The translations under genes were made by a program, and so were the position numbers. 64,000 nt of DNA from Gorsachius magnificus. Lineage: Eukaryota; Chordata; Aves; Pelecaniformes; Ardeidae. Positions 34,596 through 45,600 of the stretch are shown in pieces; position 1 is the stretch's first letter; each line of letters begins with the position of its first letter. The stretch lies in the NCBI GenBank assembly GCA_034008185.1, contig CM067086.1, forward strand, positions 65,270,286 through 65,334,285. Direction: 5' to 3'. Below the pieces are notes generated by a model. It ran no database searches. It was not told the DNA's origin and saw only the letters and a program-made list of their open reading frames with translations.

Positions 34596-34700
34596 AGATC
34601 CAGGCTAAGCAACGTGACCAAAGTCAGACAGAAAGAGTGAGGAAGAGCCAGAAAGTGAGCAGGAGTCAGAGGCTAGCACGGGAACTGCTACGCCATCTGG
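34596..34700 (-). mobile_element. Possible MIR-like SINE 5' half, inverted
   Basis: Read on the plus strand, AACGTGACCAAAGTCAGACAG, then GAGGAAGAGCCAG and CAGGAGTCAGAGGCTAGCAC resemble the reverse complement of a MIR 5' region (GTGACTTGCCCAAGGTCAC...GGCAGAGCC...GGAGTC). The copy is strongly degraded. It lies only about 115 bp from another MIR-like piece of opposite orientation. Confidence 0.3.
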
Positions 34701-35153
34701 CCCCTCGGCTTGCTCGCCAGCCATTGCACAATTAGGGTATAACTGAGTACATGACATTGCTTCCCTGCATTGTATTCGGGCTTCGCTCTCGCTTGCCGTA
34801 ACAACCTCGTTATTGATTTGCGGGGCTTCCACTCAAAGCTTCTGCATCTCTCATAACACACAGCCTACGTACAGGCTATAAATTTTATATGTATGTCATG
34901 CTATCTATATCACAATATCCATCATATATCATCATACACTGGGTAACCATGTCCTGCCAATATTTACAGGTATATTCAAATGTAAACATTTCAATAACTC
35001 CTATTTAAATATGACTACAGCTGTTTACAGTATCGGGCACTAAATCTATTTGATCGATTAGATAGATATGAGTAACTGATGAATATGTATGTTTATCAAA
35101 TGCCTTCTTGAACACCCGTACGGCACTACATCTTCTTTTGGATTTTCTAATAA

Positions 35154-35198
<45 letters not shown>

Positions 35199-36004
35199 AC
35201 ATTTAAGTGCTGCAATTATGGTCATGGCTCATGAGATGTTTTAATAAGTGAAAATAATCTGTAGAATTTCAGCTATTTCGGTAAATGCTTAGAACGTGCA
35301 TTTTAATCTCTCCAAGATCATCATCCTTGTTCTGAGTTCCTAAAATCCTGTGTTGTGATTTGCTTTTATTTTCATATTTGGCTTAAGCAATAGGCTTGAA
35401 AGTGGCAGCTCTGAAAACAGATTTCTTTATCCAGAAGCCAGTTTGGAGAGCGTCCACACAGGCTGCTATTCTAAGGCACCATTTCGAAGACTGCCATCTC
35501 CACGATGGCATATGAGATGTAATTTAGTCTCTGTGTTAATTTAGCCCAGGGTCTCTCCTGAACAGAGAAGACCAGCCGTGCCAAATTCTGTTAAACTAGG
35601 GATGGTGCTTTTGTGATACGGACAACTGTCTACCAGGGATTGAGCTGAGACCACCAAACTACTTTCATTTAGATTCTCAATTTAGTCTTGAACCAAGGTC
35701 AGAAGGTAAATAGCCAGGGCTTTATCTTCTCAGCCAAGCCCCTGGTAGAGGGTCTCTTTGAAGTGGAGTGTGATCACTGGCGGTTTCAGAACTAATGTCC
35801 AAGACAGTGATGTATAATACATTCGCTTCCATTTTACATCTGCTGGTATGATCGCAGGTTAATTTAAGTACGGTTTCCCGACAAAGGAGTGTTTCTATCC
35901 AGCTGTAGTCTTAAAAACAAATCTGAAATAAACTCAAGATGCCCTATTGACACCACCCCCTCCCCAAAGCATATATGTATTTTTTTTCCCCACTGCTTTG
36001 AATG
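34701..36004. other. Gene-free AT-rich DNA
   Basis: Apart from the TAA microsatellite, the interval shows only AT-rich, normally complex sequence. The section 34860-35100 is rich in ATAT words, and 35200-35900 has enhancer-like composition. No gene or interspersed repeat was recognised. Confidence 0.6.
35155..35193 (+). repeat. (TAA)13 microsatellite
   Basis: Thirteen uninterrupted TAA units. On the minus strand it reads as a run of leucine codons, which is an artefact of the repeat. Confidence 0.98.
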
Positions 36005-36085
36005 CCAGTTACTTTGGGTCCAATCCTGCTCTTGCTGAAGTCAATGGCACCATTCGCATTCGCTTCAATGAGTAAGGCAGTTCGA
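36005..36085. mobile_element. Fragment resembling an amniote palindromic MITE
   Basis: GGGTCCAATCCTGCTC, then CTGAAGTCAATGGCACCATT and CGCTTCAATGAGTAAGGC match the dispersed amniote motif whose two arms read CAATCCTGCTC...GAAGTCAATGG and its inverse. The second arm survives only in part. Confidence 0.45.
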
Positions 36086-37436
36086 CAATGTTCCCTGCGT
36101 GGGTTGGTGGCTGCACATCCTCCAGGTGGCCAGAGGGAAGGAGATGTCCATTTGCAGGGACATTTTCTGCCATGACACACAGGGAGAGGTATCTGGTGGC
36201 AGACACCACTTCACAGGCAGGCTCTACGCTCATCGTTCGAGCCAGTCAAGCCACAAACCTTGAACACAGGGAGACATTTGTGGTCATCTGGCAATACCAA
36301 TTTAAGAAGTCCCGTGACCTTCCTCCTGTGTCTCCCCATTCACTTGTACCAGTGCACTTGGGGTTTTTTTAAGGATCTGCGTTCAAAACCCCAAACGTTC
36401 CTCCAAGGTTTATTCCCAGATCAGCTCCTTAACCTAATTCACATCATTGGCCTGCAAACGGTTGTGCCAGCACAGGCACACTCCTGGAGGGGGCACGGTG
36501 AACAGCACAAGGAGAAGATGGCTACCAAAGACCCCATCTCTTCCAACCATGCCCCAAAACTCCCACAGATTGATTCCCCTTCCCAGCCATGTGCCATGAT
36601 GACCACAGTTACTCGGCAGAGCAAGAAAGCCATCCTCCTACTGATGTCCCCTTGCACATGATGTTGCTGCATCTGGGCCGGGATGCCTCTGGCAGGAGCA
36701 GACCACATTGCTGCGCTGCACCTCAAGGCTGGGGGACAAGGGAGGCTTTGTACACTCCCGTGGCACCAAAAAAATGGTAGGCCTATGTTTCACCCTTACA
36801 AAAACCTGTCAGAGATGTGGTGGCACGCGTCTAGGCAGAGCTAATCTGATGCCAGCATTGGTAGCGTGTTCGCTGCCACGTGTCTGTGCACCTCTCACCT
36901 TGGATTAGTTCTCCACATCCACATTCCCAGGTGTAGGATCAGGTCCTGCATGGAAGGGAAGGGGAATCGCTACCTTTTTGCCTTTAGCATTCATGTTTCG
37001 CCACGAAGGGCTGCTGTAGAAGTGGATTTGTATCAAAATATCCCTTTTTATCAAAGCTTTTAATGAATATGCCTGAAAAGTCTTTCTTTTAATGCCACAA
37101 TTTCTTGATTAAAACAGAGCCAGACTTCACCTAACTGGGTCTGAAGATTTGTGGCTAGCCAGGAAGTGGACTAGAAAGGAAATAAAGCCATGCAAACTCC
37201 GACTAGCGTGCCCAGGCACGGCCGTATGCCATGCAACCCCCTCCTTCCCCTACACCCAAATACTGACGGACAATTCCTGACATCACGTGGCATGAAATTT
37301 TTGCAGCATTTAAGCACCATAGGCTGAATTTGAAGAGCTATATTTACTTTCTCTTAGTAATACTGGTGGGATGTAAGGGATAGATAAAGTAGGTTTCTGT
37401 TCAGATGCATGCGAAAAACCAATCGATTTTGCAATA
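36086..37436. other. Non-coding stretch, no recognisable feature
   Basis: A 133-codon plus-strand frame at 36260-36661 and shorter opposing frames have no recognisable domain. No repeat was recognised. Confidence 0.55.
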
Positions 37437-37830
37437 CACAATGAAATCACAGAAAAACAAGGCTAGAAAGAGCATTGAGAAGCCACCTAGTCCATTCCTC
37501 TGCCCCAGGGCAGGGTCACCTGTATTTTTCAGCCTGATGTTTGTCTAACATGCAGTTAAAAGCCTTCACGACCCCTCCAGGCAGGCTGTCCCAGTGCTGC
37601 CTCTGCTCTTAACGTCTAAGCTGAACCTCAGGGCTGCACCCGATGCCCTTTCCTTCTTTTCTCAACCCCTTGGACACAGAGAACAGAGACACACACACAC
37701 ACACACACCCCCCAACAGCTTTGCACATGTTTGACAGCTGCTGCCATCTCTCCCTTCATGACCCCCTGCTCCAAGTTAAACTGACCAAGACTTTTTCAAT
37801 TCTCATCCCCTGCTTCAGTGTAGCCATGGT
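37437..37830 (-). mobile_element. Old CR1/L3-like LINE, 3' region, minus strand
   Basis: Read on the plus strand this is the reverse complement of a CR1-type 3' end: GAAATCACAGAAAAACAAGG, GAAGCCACCTAGTCCATTCC, CTGCCCCAGGGCAGGGTCA, TGATGTTTGTCTAACATG, AGGCTGTCCCAGTGC. Further right, TGCTCCAAGTTAAACTGACC and CTTTTTCAATTCTCATCCC correspond to a more upstream part of the element. Divergence is much greater than in the plus-strand CR1 copies, so this is an old insertion. An (AC)10 microsatellite sits inside it. Confidence 0.7.
37689..37708 (+). repeat. (AC)10 microsatellite
   Basis: Ten uninterrupted AC units followed by a short C-run, located within the old minus-strand CR1-like LINE. Confidence 0.98.
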
Positions 37831-38014
37831 GCCTCCCAAGGCTGGTGTCACCTGTAATCACTCTCTCTTCCACTGAGCAGAACAAGGGCAAACCCCTGAA
37901 GGCCTCCATGAAGGGCAACCTTCCTTTTTTGACAGTGGTTGTAGATAACTTGTTTCTGGTGAAGTTATCTGGCCATATCCTATCCAAATTACAGTAGTTT
38001 CCTTTAAACATTAT

Positions 38015-38110
38015 TCCACTGTTTTGAACTTGGCTGTTCTTGGCAAATCCACATTGATTGCCATTGACTGCAAGAGCTGTATTGCATTTTATTTGTATTC
38101 TGTACTACCA
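38015..38110 (-). mobile_element. Possible further piece of the old CR1/L3-like LINE
   Basis: TTGGCTGTTCTTGGCAAATC followed by CACATTGATTGCC resembles the reverse complement of a CR1/L3 ORF2 segment (TTTGTTCTTGACAAATCCATG...TGACTG). Order and orientation agree with its belonging to the same insertion as 37437-37830 after internal deletion. The match is short. Confidence 0.35.
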
Positions 38111-38514
38111 GCAGTTCCACCCACCCAATTACTTAGGCATTTCAGAGAAGACATCCCTGCTAAAAAAATGCCTCATCCCCATCACAGAAGAAACTCTTGG
38201 AACTAGTAGAAAATAAATCCAAAGGAAGGCTGATCCATAGCTATTAGGCTACAAACTAAACGACACGCATTTCAGTCAAGGCAGTGCTAGCACTGTCCTG
38301 TGTGGTATAGGAAAAATCGGCTACTTCTGGGGAAGATTTGTCCTTTACATTGGATCCCTAAGACAGGAGCATATGATGCTGCTTGGAAATTGGGGAAAGG
38401 ACTCCCTCCCTCAGGTTCTCTGAAAGTCTCTGCTTCTACCCAATAACTATACCAGGGGCTTAAGTTAGCTGCCTAAATTAGATAGCGTGCATATGGCCTG
38501 CAACATCCCTGGTG

Positions 38515-38612
38515 GGGATTCCCCATCTGTAAAAAAGAAAGCAATTTCTACCTAACAGTGGGCTATGAGGGAAGAATTAATAAGCTAAAGAAGATGAGGC
38601 ACTCCTATAAAC
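38515..38612 (+). mobile_element. MIR-like SINE relic
   Basis: GGATTCCCCATCTGTAAAAA, then TTTCTACCTAACAGTGGGC, GAGGGAAGAATTAATAAG and GAAGATGAGGCACTCCTAT follow the MIR 3' half in order (CCCATCTGTAAAAT...TACCTACCTCACAG...GAGGATTAATAAGT...AGATGAAAGGCGCTAT). This is the best preserved of the MIR-like pieces in the window. Confidence 0.5.
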
Positions 38613-41600
38613 AGTCAAACACTGTAACGGGCTGTGCCGGGTCACTGCTCTCCAGCTGGAGGTAGCAAACCCGCAGACCCCTCAGCACACTGGGATAACA
38701 TGTTTGACCAGATCCTTGACCACCCAGCTCCTCCTTTTCTTGAAGTGTCAAGATTTGTCACATCTCATAGCTGTTATCAACTGAAAGACCGATGTCGAAG
38801 TCATGACATGCCTACTGAGCGAGTGCAGAGCCACCCATGCCGGCTTCATGCTTTAAACCCAGCGGTGGAAGGAAAAGACTACGAAACAGAGCTTCTTAAT
38901 ACAGCTAAACTACTTCCAGAGACCATCTAATATACCTGCGTAAATTTTGCATAAACGGCTTTTACATCACTCATCACTAGAAGCTCCTTGGCTAGATGGT
39001 ACTGGAGATGACAAGAAGTGTGACCGTCAGGGCCCCAACTGGGAGATGAATAATGGGATCCAGTACCTGAAAACTGAAGTTAGACTCATGGAGCCTTATT
39101 TAGCCTGTCTAAATTTCCTCCTCAATAGCTCAAGGCCCTCAGAGGCACCACGCCAACAGGCACCACCAGGCTTAGGGTCTGGGGTGGGAATGGTCCACTG
39201 AGGTAAAGAGGAAATTGGGAAACAATTAATGACCAGAACAAATGGCCAAGGATTGCAGTGGTGTCTCTACTGCCGGAGATTTCCACCTCAAGACCGGATA
39301 TTTTTCCAAGTGAGATTCTCCAAGCCAAACATGCGTTAATCCATGGACATCCTCTGGACTGCATTAAACAGCAAGGCAGGTGAGACAAGCACAGTTGTCC
39401 CTCTGGCTTTTAAATCTGTGACTCCCCATCTACCCAGACACCACAGAGCCTCATTCTCCCCATGACTAGCACCAGCCTAACACAGACATTCCACTTCTCT
39501 TCCTCAAGCCCTCTCAACATACCAGGTTTGCAGTAACTAATGGCATATAGACAACCTCACTTCTCCCCATCCAGGAGAGGTACATGACAATTTGATCCCA
39601 TTAGGCCTAGAATCATAAAAAGATACAGTCCTTCCAAAAATGCATGCATCTGTGCCTACCATTTCAAAACACAGCCATCTGATGGCATCCGCAGCCCAGA
39701 TTAGGCATTTTGGCTGCCTGTAGGAAAAGAAGAGGGAAATGGGATCCAAAATAGCCATCGTGTTGCATGGAGAGTTGTCAGCGCTGGCCAGGAGGAGATA
39801 TCTGCGAGTTAGGAGAGGCTCAAGACCCACCTCTGGGCTCCAGGAGACACCATGTCTCCCACTTGGACTCAGAGAACCACACACCCTTTTTCTAGTCAAG
39901 TAAAAGCAGATTCATAAATTTGGGTTCAAAAGCTGGCAGCATGATGCTTAAATAAACTGGACATCTTGGTGTTTATGAAGCATGAGGACCTGGCTGTGCT
40001 TTCCTTCTCAGCCTGAACATCTCCTACATCCTCAGAGTGTCCCAGTCACAGCCTACAGCGAGGCTGTGTTGGGGACAGTCACCATCCTCCTATGGAAGGT
40101 GGGTCACTGTGCACAGGGGACAGCAGAAACCTTCCAGTAAGAGGGAAAGCCACTGGCTCTGATCACAGCTGAGCACAGATGCTTAAGAAGAAAGCTCTAA
40201 AAATCCAGTGCACCTTTTCAAGTGTTCTCACACCTGTGCCTCTTCTCATCACCCATAAAATACCATGCCACTTCTTTTTATTTTGGACCCTGCCAGTTTT
40301 GAATGCAGCAGTGCCTGATGGTGGTGGGCCCTGGTGATGGTGGCAGGGGTCTGAGTGAGGCTTCCTGCTAGGAGACAGATGAATTTGCCCCGCCATGTGG
40401 TGCAAGTAGGGCTGACAGGAGAGCTGATGTGAAATGGTGTACATGCTTTGTGTCAAGCAGGAACATCAGATGAAGATCTGCCCTTAAACTTTAATACAGA
40501 TGAGTGTGGACCAAGTCAGAGCCAAGCAAACATGACTTTTCCAGTTCAGATCCAGTGCAAACCAAAATAGTGGTATGGCTCTTACTCAGGAACAGGCTGA
40601 CCCAAACCCCTCCAACCACCATGACTCTCAGAAAGATTGCTGCTAAATCCAAACTGTGAAATTGGGACTTGGCCCTAGACCAAGCCAACATCTTGGCTGG
40701 ACTGAGAAAAGCCACCAACTAGACACTGAGAAATGAGTAGTCTGCTCCCTTTCTACAGAAATCTTTTCCAAGGTCTCAATCAAGTGCCCCAACTTTTCAA
40801 ACCTTTGTCACCTCGCATAAAATAATAATGTATCAAAAAAAATAATGGAGGAGCAGTGTTACAAAAATATAAAGGAGATTTACAGATGGTACACAGGAAT
40901 TTGTGCAGATTTTTATTTGGGGGAAAGGGGTGGATTTGTAGTGAATTACTTGGACCCCACCATGTGCACCACCACTCTCAAAAATCCAGCCTTCATGTAA
41001 TTCTTCTCCTACCCTCCCCAGCCTGCCGCTCTATTCCCCCCACCCACCAAGAAAAATTTGGAAATCCCATAGAAGTGAACTGCCTGAATTTGCGGTGTCA
41101 GTCCTGTTAGGCAGCCGGTTCCCCTTCAACACGCACACACACACAAAGGAAGCCATGGGAGTTTCTTTGGAAATTCAGCGGCGCCGGTGCAGCACGTTTG
41201 CAGGGAGGTAAAGGTACAGCAGAATTTAGGTGCATCCAGGCAATTTTTCAAACGTGCCTGGAAGAGGTGGCAGGGATTTCTCTCAACAGCGTTGAATTCA
41301 AATCTGAGACACAAGGTTTGGTGAAAAGGATTGCTATTTTTAATACCCACAGTTTTCTTGTGTGATTCCAGCTCTCTAAGACCCTAAGACCTTTAAATTC
41401 CATCTAGTGTCTATCACATGCCATTGAATTGGCATGTTTGCAAATTGCATGCAGTGAGATCCTTCCATACCAGCAGCTCTGTCTCAGATTCCCCACCATC
41501 CCTGCCAAACTAGTATTGCCTGCACATTTTTTTCATCTTTTCATTGAGTTCTGTGTGTCAGCCAACACATTCTTTAGAATAGGCTTCAGTAGGCATGGTA

Positions 41601-43154
41601 ACTGGTTCCTGGTTGCAAGCTGCCTTATGCATTTGCTCCTATTTCTTTCTGGATAATTTTCCCCCTCCTTCTTCTTAGGTGAGGACTTGAAGCGTCTTTA
41701 GCGTTATCCGTTCCATCTGTTGTGTTTGCGATAAATAGCCGAGATATAATAAAAAGTCCTAATTGAGGTAGTGATGCGGTGAATAAGCAAAGCTTGTTCA
41801 TCGGGACTGCGAATCTGGACTGTTGATAGCCGCAGGTACCTCGGGGCTGCTCAGCCTGACTGCGATGTTGACTTTGTCTAATTGCAGGGGAGGAGCTAGA
41901 AAAGCAGTGAAGGGCAGTGGCACACACAGCAGGAGAGCTGAAAAATACTGGCATAACCACGCAGAGCTAAACAAACTGACTGACAAAGCTCTTGGCGTAT
42001 TATTAAAAAATCTGGCAAAACGCTCATCTCTTGACAAAAATGTAGAAAGACTAGTAATGCATAACTTTATCCGATGTTGGATTTTAAAGTGGCTAATGCC
42101 AAGTTGTCTGTCAAAATTAATAGGGCATTGCTGCTTCTTATAGAATAGGAAAAAAGAGAGAGAGCACACATACATTTTATTCATTTATTCATCTCTAACA
42201 AAAATGATGTATCTGCTAAAAATTTATTTAGGGAGGGCTTTGCTAGATGCTAATGTTAATTCTGAAACAGCAATACTCGAGGAGCGATGCTGGCTTGTAC
42301 TTACTGGGGTTAACGGATAAAACCTCCCAGAAAAATAATATCAGAAAAAGTCTGCTTTTTTTCTCAAACCTGGGTACAAGGGAGTTTCAGAGACACTGTT
42401 ACCAATCTGCATCTCTGCCCAGATGCATATTTTCCTTTTCTGATGATTTACATGCATCGATTTCATTTTTCTATGTGCTGCTTCAGGAGAACGACATGGA
42501 TACTCAGGGTCTTCACAGGCACTAATCCATAAACAGATTTGTTTACCATCAGCCATAGTTAAACTTACTCTGCTTTAGTGTTTGCATGAGATTTTGGCTC
42601 TGTTGCTTTAGCTATGGATGCCTGACACCTGAGCCTTGCAACTACGTCGCCCAGAATATCCATGACGTTTACGCTCTTTGCAGTAGAACATGCACAGACC
42701 TGCTCTGAGCACCAGCTCCATCGTACAAGCCTTAGCCACCCAGCTTAAAAAAAAAAAAACAACCAAATTAAGAAATTTGCCTAAGTTGCTCTGCTATCTT
42801 TCAAATGACTGATTACAGGTCCTGAAAATTTCTGAAGACTCTCCCTTTCTACCCAAAACTCATGGGTGCCAATATGTCCTTCCTGCTCTGGAGAAACAGC
42901 CACATCAGCCTGCAAACCCTCCAGCACTGCTGCCCCTGGTGCAGAGCACCCATAGCTCCCTCCGGAACACAGGCCGCTGTGAAACCAAAAAATGCCGGGA
43001 TCAGTGAAATTTAAAATGAAGACGCAGCTGGCTTCCTTTGCAATCCGAGGGATTTCTGCATAGCCTGAATACAGTATCACAATACGCTACCGAAAATAGC
43101 CTGGTGCATTTGGGTGTTTCCAGGAGGGACCAAAGTCAGGAAACCATTTTATTA
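38613..43154. other. Gene-free DNA
   Basis: No exon, RNA gene or interspersed repeat was supported over 4.5 kb, except the candidate element at 41660-42150. A short AC-rich run lies at 41131-41145 and an A-run at 42747-42759. Open frames of up to about 128 codons (39537-39899, 41798-42184, both minus) show no recognisable domain. Confidence 0.55.
41660..42150. other. Candidate conserved non-coding element
   Basis: The section has normal complexity, retains CpGs (GCGTTATCCG, TGATGCGGTG, ATAGCCGCAGG) and carries closely spaced TGACTGACAAAG, TCTTGACAAAA and CTGTCAAAATTAATAG words (TALE-homeodomain-like TGAC/GTCA cores). A polypyrimidine-poor TTGTCTAATTGCAG (41874-41887) resembles a splice acceptor and is followed by about 85 open codons. 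No donor and no similarity support an exon. A regulatory element is the more likely reading. Confidence 0.28.
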
Positions 43155-43216
43155 GCACACCCAAATAAAGAAAAGACATTCCCTGCCTTAAGAAGGTGAT
43201 AGTCCAAGTAATGATG
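43155..43216 (+). mobile_element. Possible old interspersed-repeat fragment
   Basis: AAAAGACATTCCCTGCC followed by TTAAGAAGGTGATAGTCCAAG resembles the dispersed amniote word series AGACAGTCCCTGCC...AAGAGCTTACAGTCTAAG, the same series seen at 13945-14010. The family could not be named. Confidence 0.3.
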
Positions 43217-44904
43217 AATTTTCTTCCCTTTTTTTTATGGGAGGCTGTAAACATTGCACACATCCGTAAAACCACAGGGGGACTCACTGGTTAGTACTGT
43301 TGAACTCCTGGGGTGCAGCACTTTGTATCAATACGTCACACATTGGCATATGTGGCCCATTTTGTTGTGTTAGTAAAGTCTGAACTCAGTCTTTTCCCAA
43401 GGAGCCTAATAAGTATGGTTGGACTGTCCTCACAGTGGCGATAGAGGATACATTTCAAAGTAGAAGCATTTTCAACAGGTAAGGAGAGAAGTCCTGCACC
43501 CATGGTACCTCCAGAAGCCACCGACCCAGTGCACGACCAAGTATTCCCGCACCTCAGATGGGCCCACTCAGACTTTGCAGTTACTTGGAGTCACCCTACA
43601 TATTTTAGCCTTTTAAGCCCTCCCTTTCAGGTGGGACATAGAGAATCTGGGTGCCCGTCTGAGAGACGAAGCCTTTCATTGCTAACGAGTCGCCCCCCTG
43701 GAGGAGTGTGAGTAAACGTTGACACTCGACACACACACACACACACACAAAAAAGAATCGTGCAAACGTTCTTCAAAGGCTGATGGAATAAACATGTAAA
43801 TACAAGATGGGCTGATTTCCTACTGCTCATGTTTGCTCACTGTGAACATTTGGTTCACTTGGCTTTCCTCATTATTTCAGCTGGGGAAAGTCACTATATG
43901 AATTAATAGCAGATTTCCCCGCTGAAAATAAATGTTTACCAGTATTTATTTTTTTTTTCCTTTTGGCAGAGACCAGGCTTTTTTGTCTGACTGCCTCCTT
44001 TTTGGCCTGCACATCCCCGAGGTGTGTAATTAAAGTGAGGGAATTTGCGCATAGTGCTTTAGGGGCTTAGTGAATAGAAAACATAGGATATTTCATCAAT
44101 TTGGTGCACACGATATTGTCAGAGTGTACATTTCCTTTATAAATGGCAAAAAGAGAGCCGTAATAATACACGTGCATTCAACCCTGTGTGCAAAAAAAAA
44201 AAAATATTTAAAAGACAAATAAAAATAAAGGAACTGTATCTGTTTCCAAATCCTAACATAAAACACATTCAAAAGAGCAATTTAGATTAAAACAGAAAAG
44301 GCAGGAGCTTCAACATGGTTCCGAATTAACAATCAAGCTATACTTTCCTCGAGATCTAATTTCACTTAGAGTAGGTGTGGAAATCTTTGAAAAATTCATT
44401 TTACAGAACCACATGTGAAAATAAAGATTTGTGTCAGTAAAAGATTCTTCGGCTGCTCTTAAAAAAATAAAAAGTACGTTAAATAGCATGTGTGTATAAT
44501 ATATAAAGAGCGTCCAATCTGTGCAGTGAGTAGGCATCTGCGATGTGCCTCGTGTTCTGGGGATTGCCTGTTGAAATAATGTTGGGTGTCTTGGGATGGG
44601 AGGAGAAGTAAATTCTCTTTTCTGGAGAGGTCTAAACAAATTCACACTCTGGAACTTCCTTGATGGTCAGGTTGGTGCAAATATATTTGCTCACTATAAA
44701 AAGGAGATGGATATCCGTGACTCAAGTTGGACCCTTTGGACCCGATGAAGAGGTACAGAGAACAAGAAGCACAGACCACAACTACAGCCGTTCAAGTGAC
44801 CCAGCTCAACCCAACTCAACTTCTGCCCCACCGGGTGATACAGCACATGAGACGTGTTTCCTACCGTTCCCTGTCCTGTCTCCAAATGCAGCACCATCTC
44901 AGAC
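43217..44904. other. Gene-free DNA
   Basis: AT-rich with enhancer-like composition at 43840-44190 and an A-run at 44192-44203. The 44660-44900 part is open in two frames up to the following CR1 but is not CR1-like and has no recognisable domain. Confidence 0.55.
43729..43748 (+). repeat. (AC)10 microsatellite
   Basis: Ten uninterrupted AC units followed by an A-run. Confidence 0.98.
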
Positions 44905-45238
44905 ATCAAGAAAGAAGACAACACATACAAATATCTTAAGGGTGGATGTCATGAGGATGGAGCCAGACCCTTTGCAGTGGTGCCCAGTGACAGGACAAGA
45001 GGCAATGGGCACAAACTGAAGCAGAAGAGGTTTCAGTTGAATATGAGGAAAAACTTCTTTACTTTGAGGGTGACCGAGCACTGGAACAGGCTGCCCAGGG
45101 GGGCTGTGAAGATATTCAAACCCCGCCTGGACAACGTCCTGTGCCACATGCTCTAGGTGAACCTGCTTTAGCAGGAGGGTTGGACTAGATGATCTCCTGA
45201 GGTCCCTTCCAACCCTTGCCATTCTGTGATTCTGTGAA
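44905..45238 (+). mobile_element. CR1 LINE 3' fragment
   Basis: Plus-strand translation runs TYKYLKGG, SDRTRGNGHKLKQKRFQ, MRKNFFTLRVTEHWNRLPRG, matching the CR1 ORF2 C-terminus up to a stop near 45156. Then follow the CR1 3' hairpin (GGTTGGACTAGATGATCTCC pairing with CCCTTCCAACC, about 45178-45215) and a variant tail of two ATTCTGTG units ending about 45237. It is 5'-truncated. The tail type matches the copy at 48055 rather than the copies near 10.6, 12.7 and 63.2 kb. Confidence 0.88.
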
Positions 45239-45494
45239 GCAGCCCATCCTCATCTGAGCACTGTCAAGAGGAGGAGAGCTCTCTAATACACTGTCCCTGT
45301 GCTATTTATGTAGGTTGTCCATACCAGGAGCCTGGCCGGGATCCTCTGCACTGCACAAGTGCCAAGATACAAATAATCTGCGTGCAAGGAGCAAAGCAGG
45401 TTCACCAATCTCCCGTTCAGCGGAGAGCAGTTCTAGCCCGCCCAGGACGGAAGGCCCAAGGCTGATGCTGTGATCCTCTGCTTAACAGATGGAT

Positions 45495-45600
45495 GGTGAC
45501 ACGCTGGAACAGATTATCTGGTGAGATGGTGCAATTTCCAGCACTGGAGGTCTCTGAGGTATCTTCCAACCCTATTGCTCAATGAATCTATAATTCATTG
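45495..45600 (+). mobile_element. Decayed CR1 fragment with internal deletion
   Basis: GACACGCTGGAACAGATTATC, then AATTTCCAGCACTGGAGGT corresponds to the CR1 ORF2 C-terminus (HWN.L...SLE). It jumps directly to TCTCTGAGGTATCTTCC and AACCC, the 3' hairpin, and ends in a decayed tail (GAATCTATAATTCATTG). About 80 bp between these parts is missing relative to other copies. Confidence 0.6.

Noticed and set aside
35005..35202. Leucine-run small protein, minus strand
   Set aside because: The leucine run is the (TAA)13 microsatellite read in reverse.
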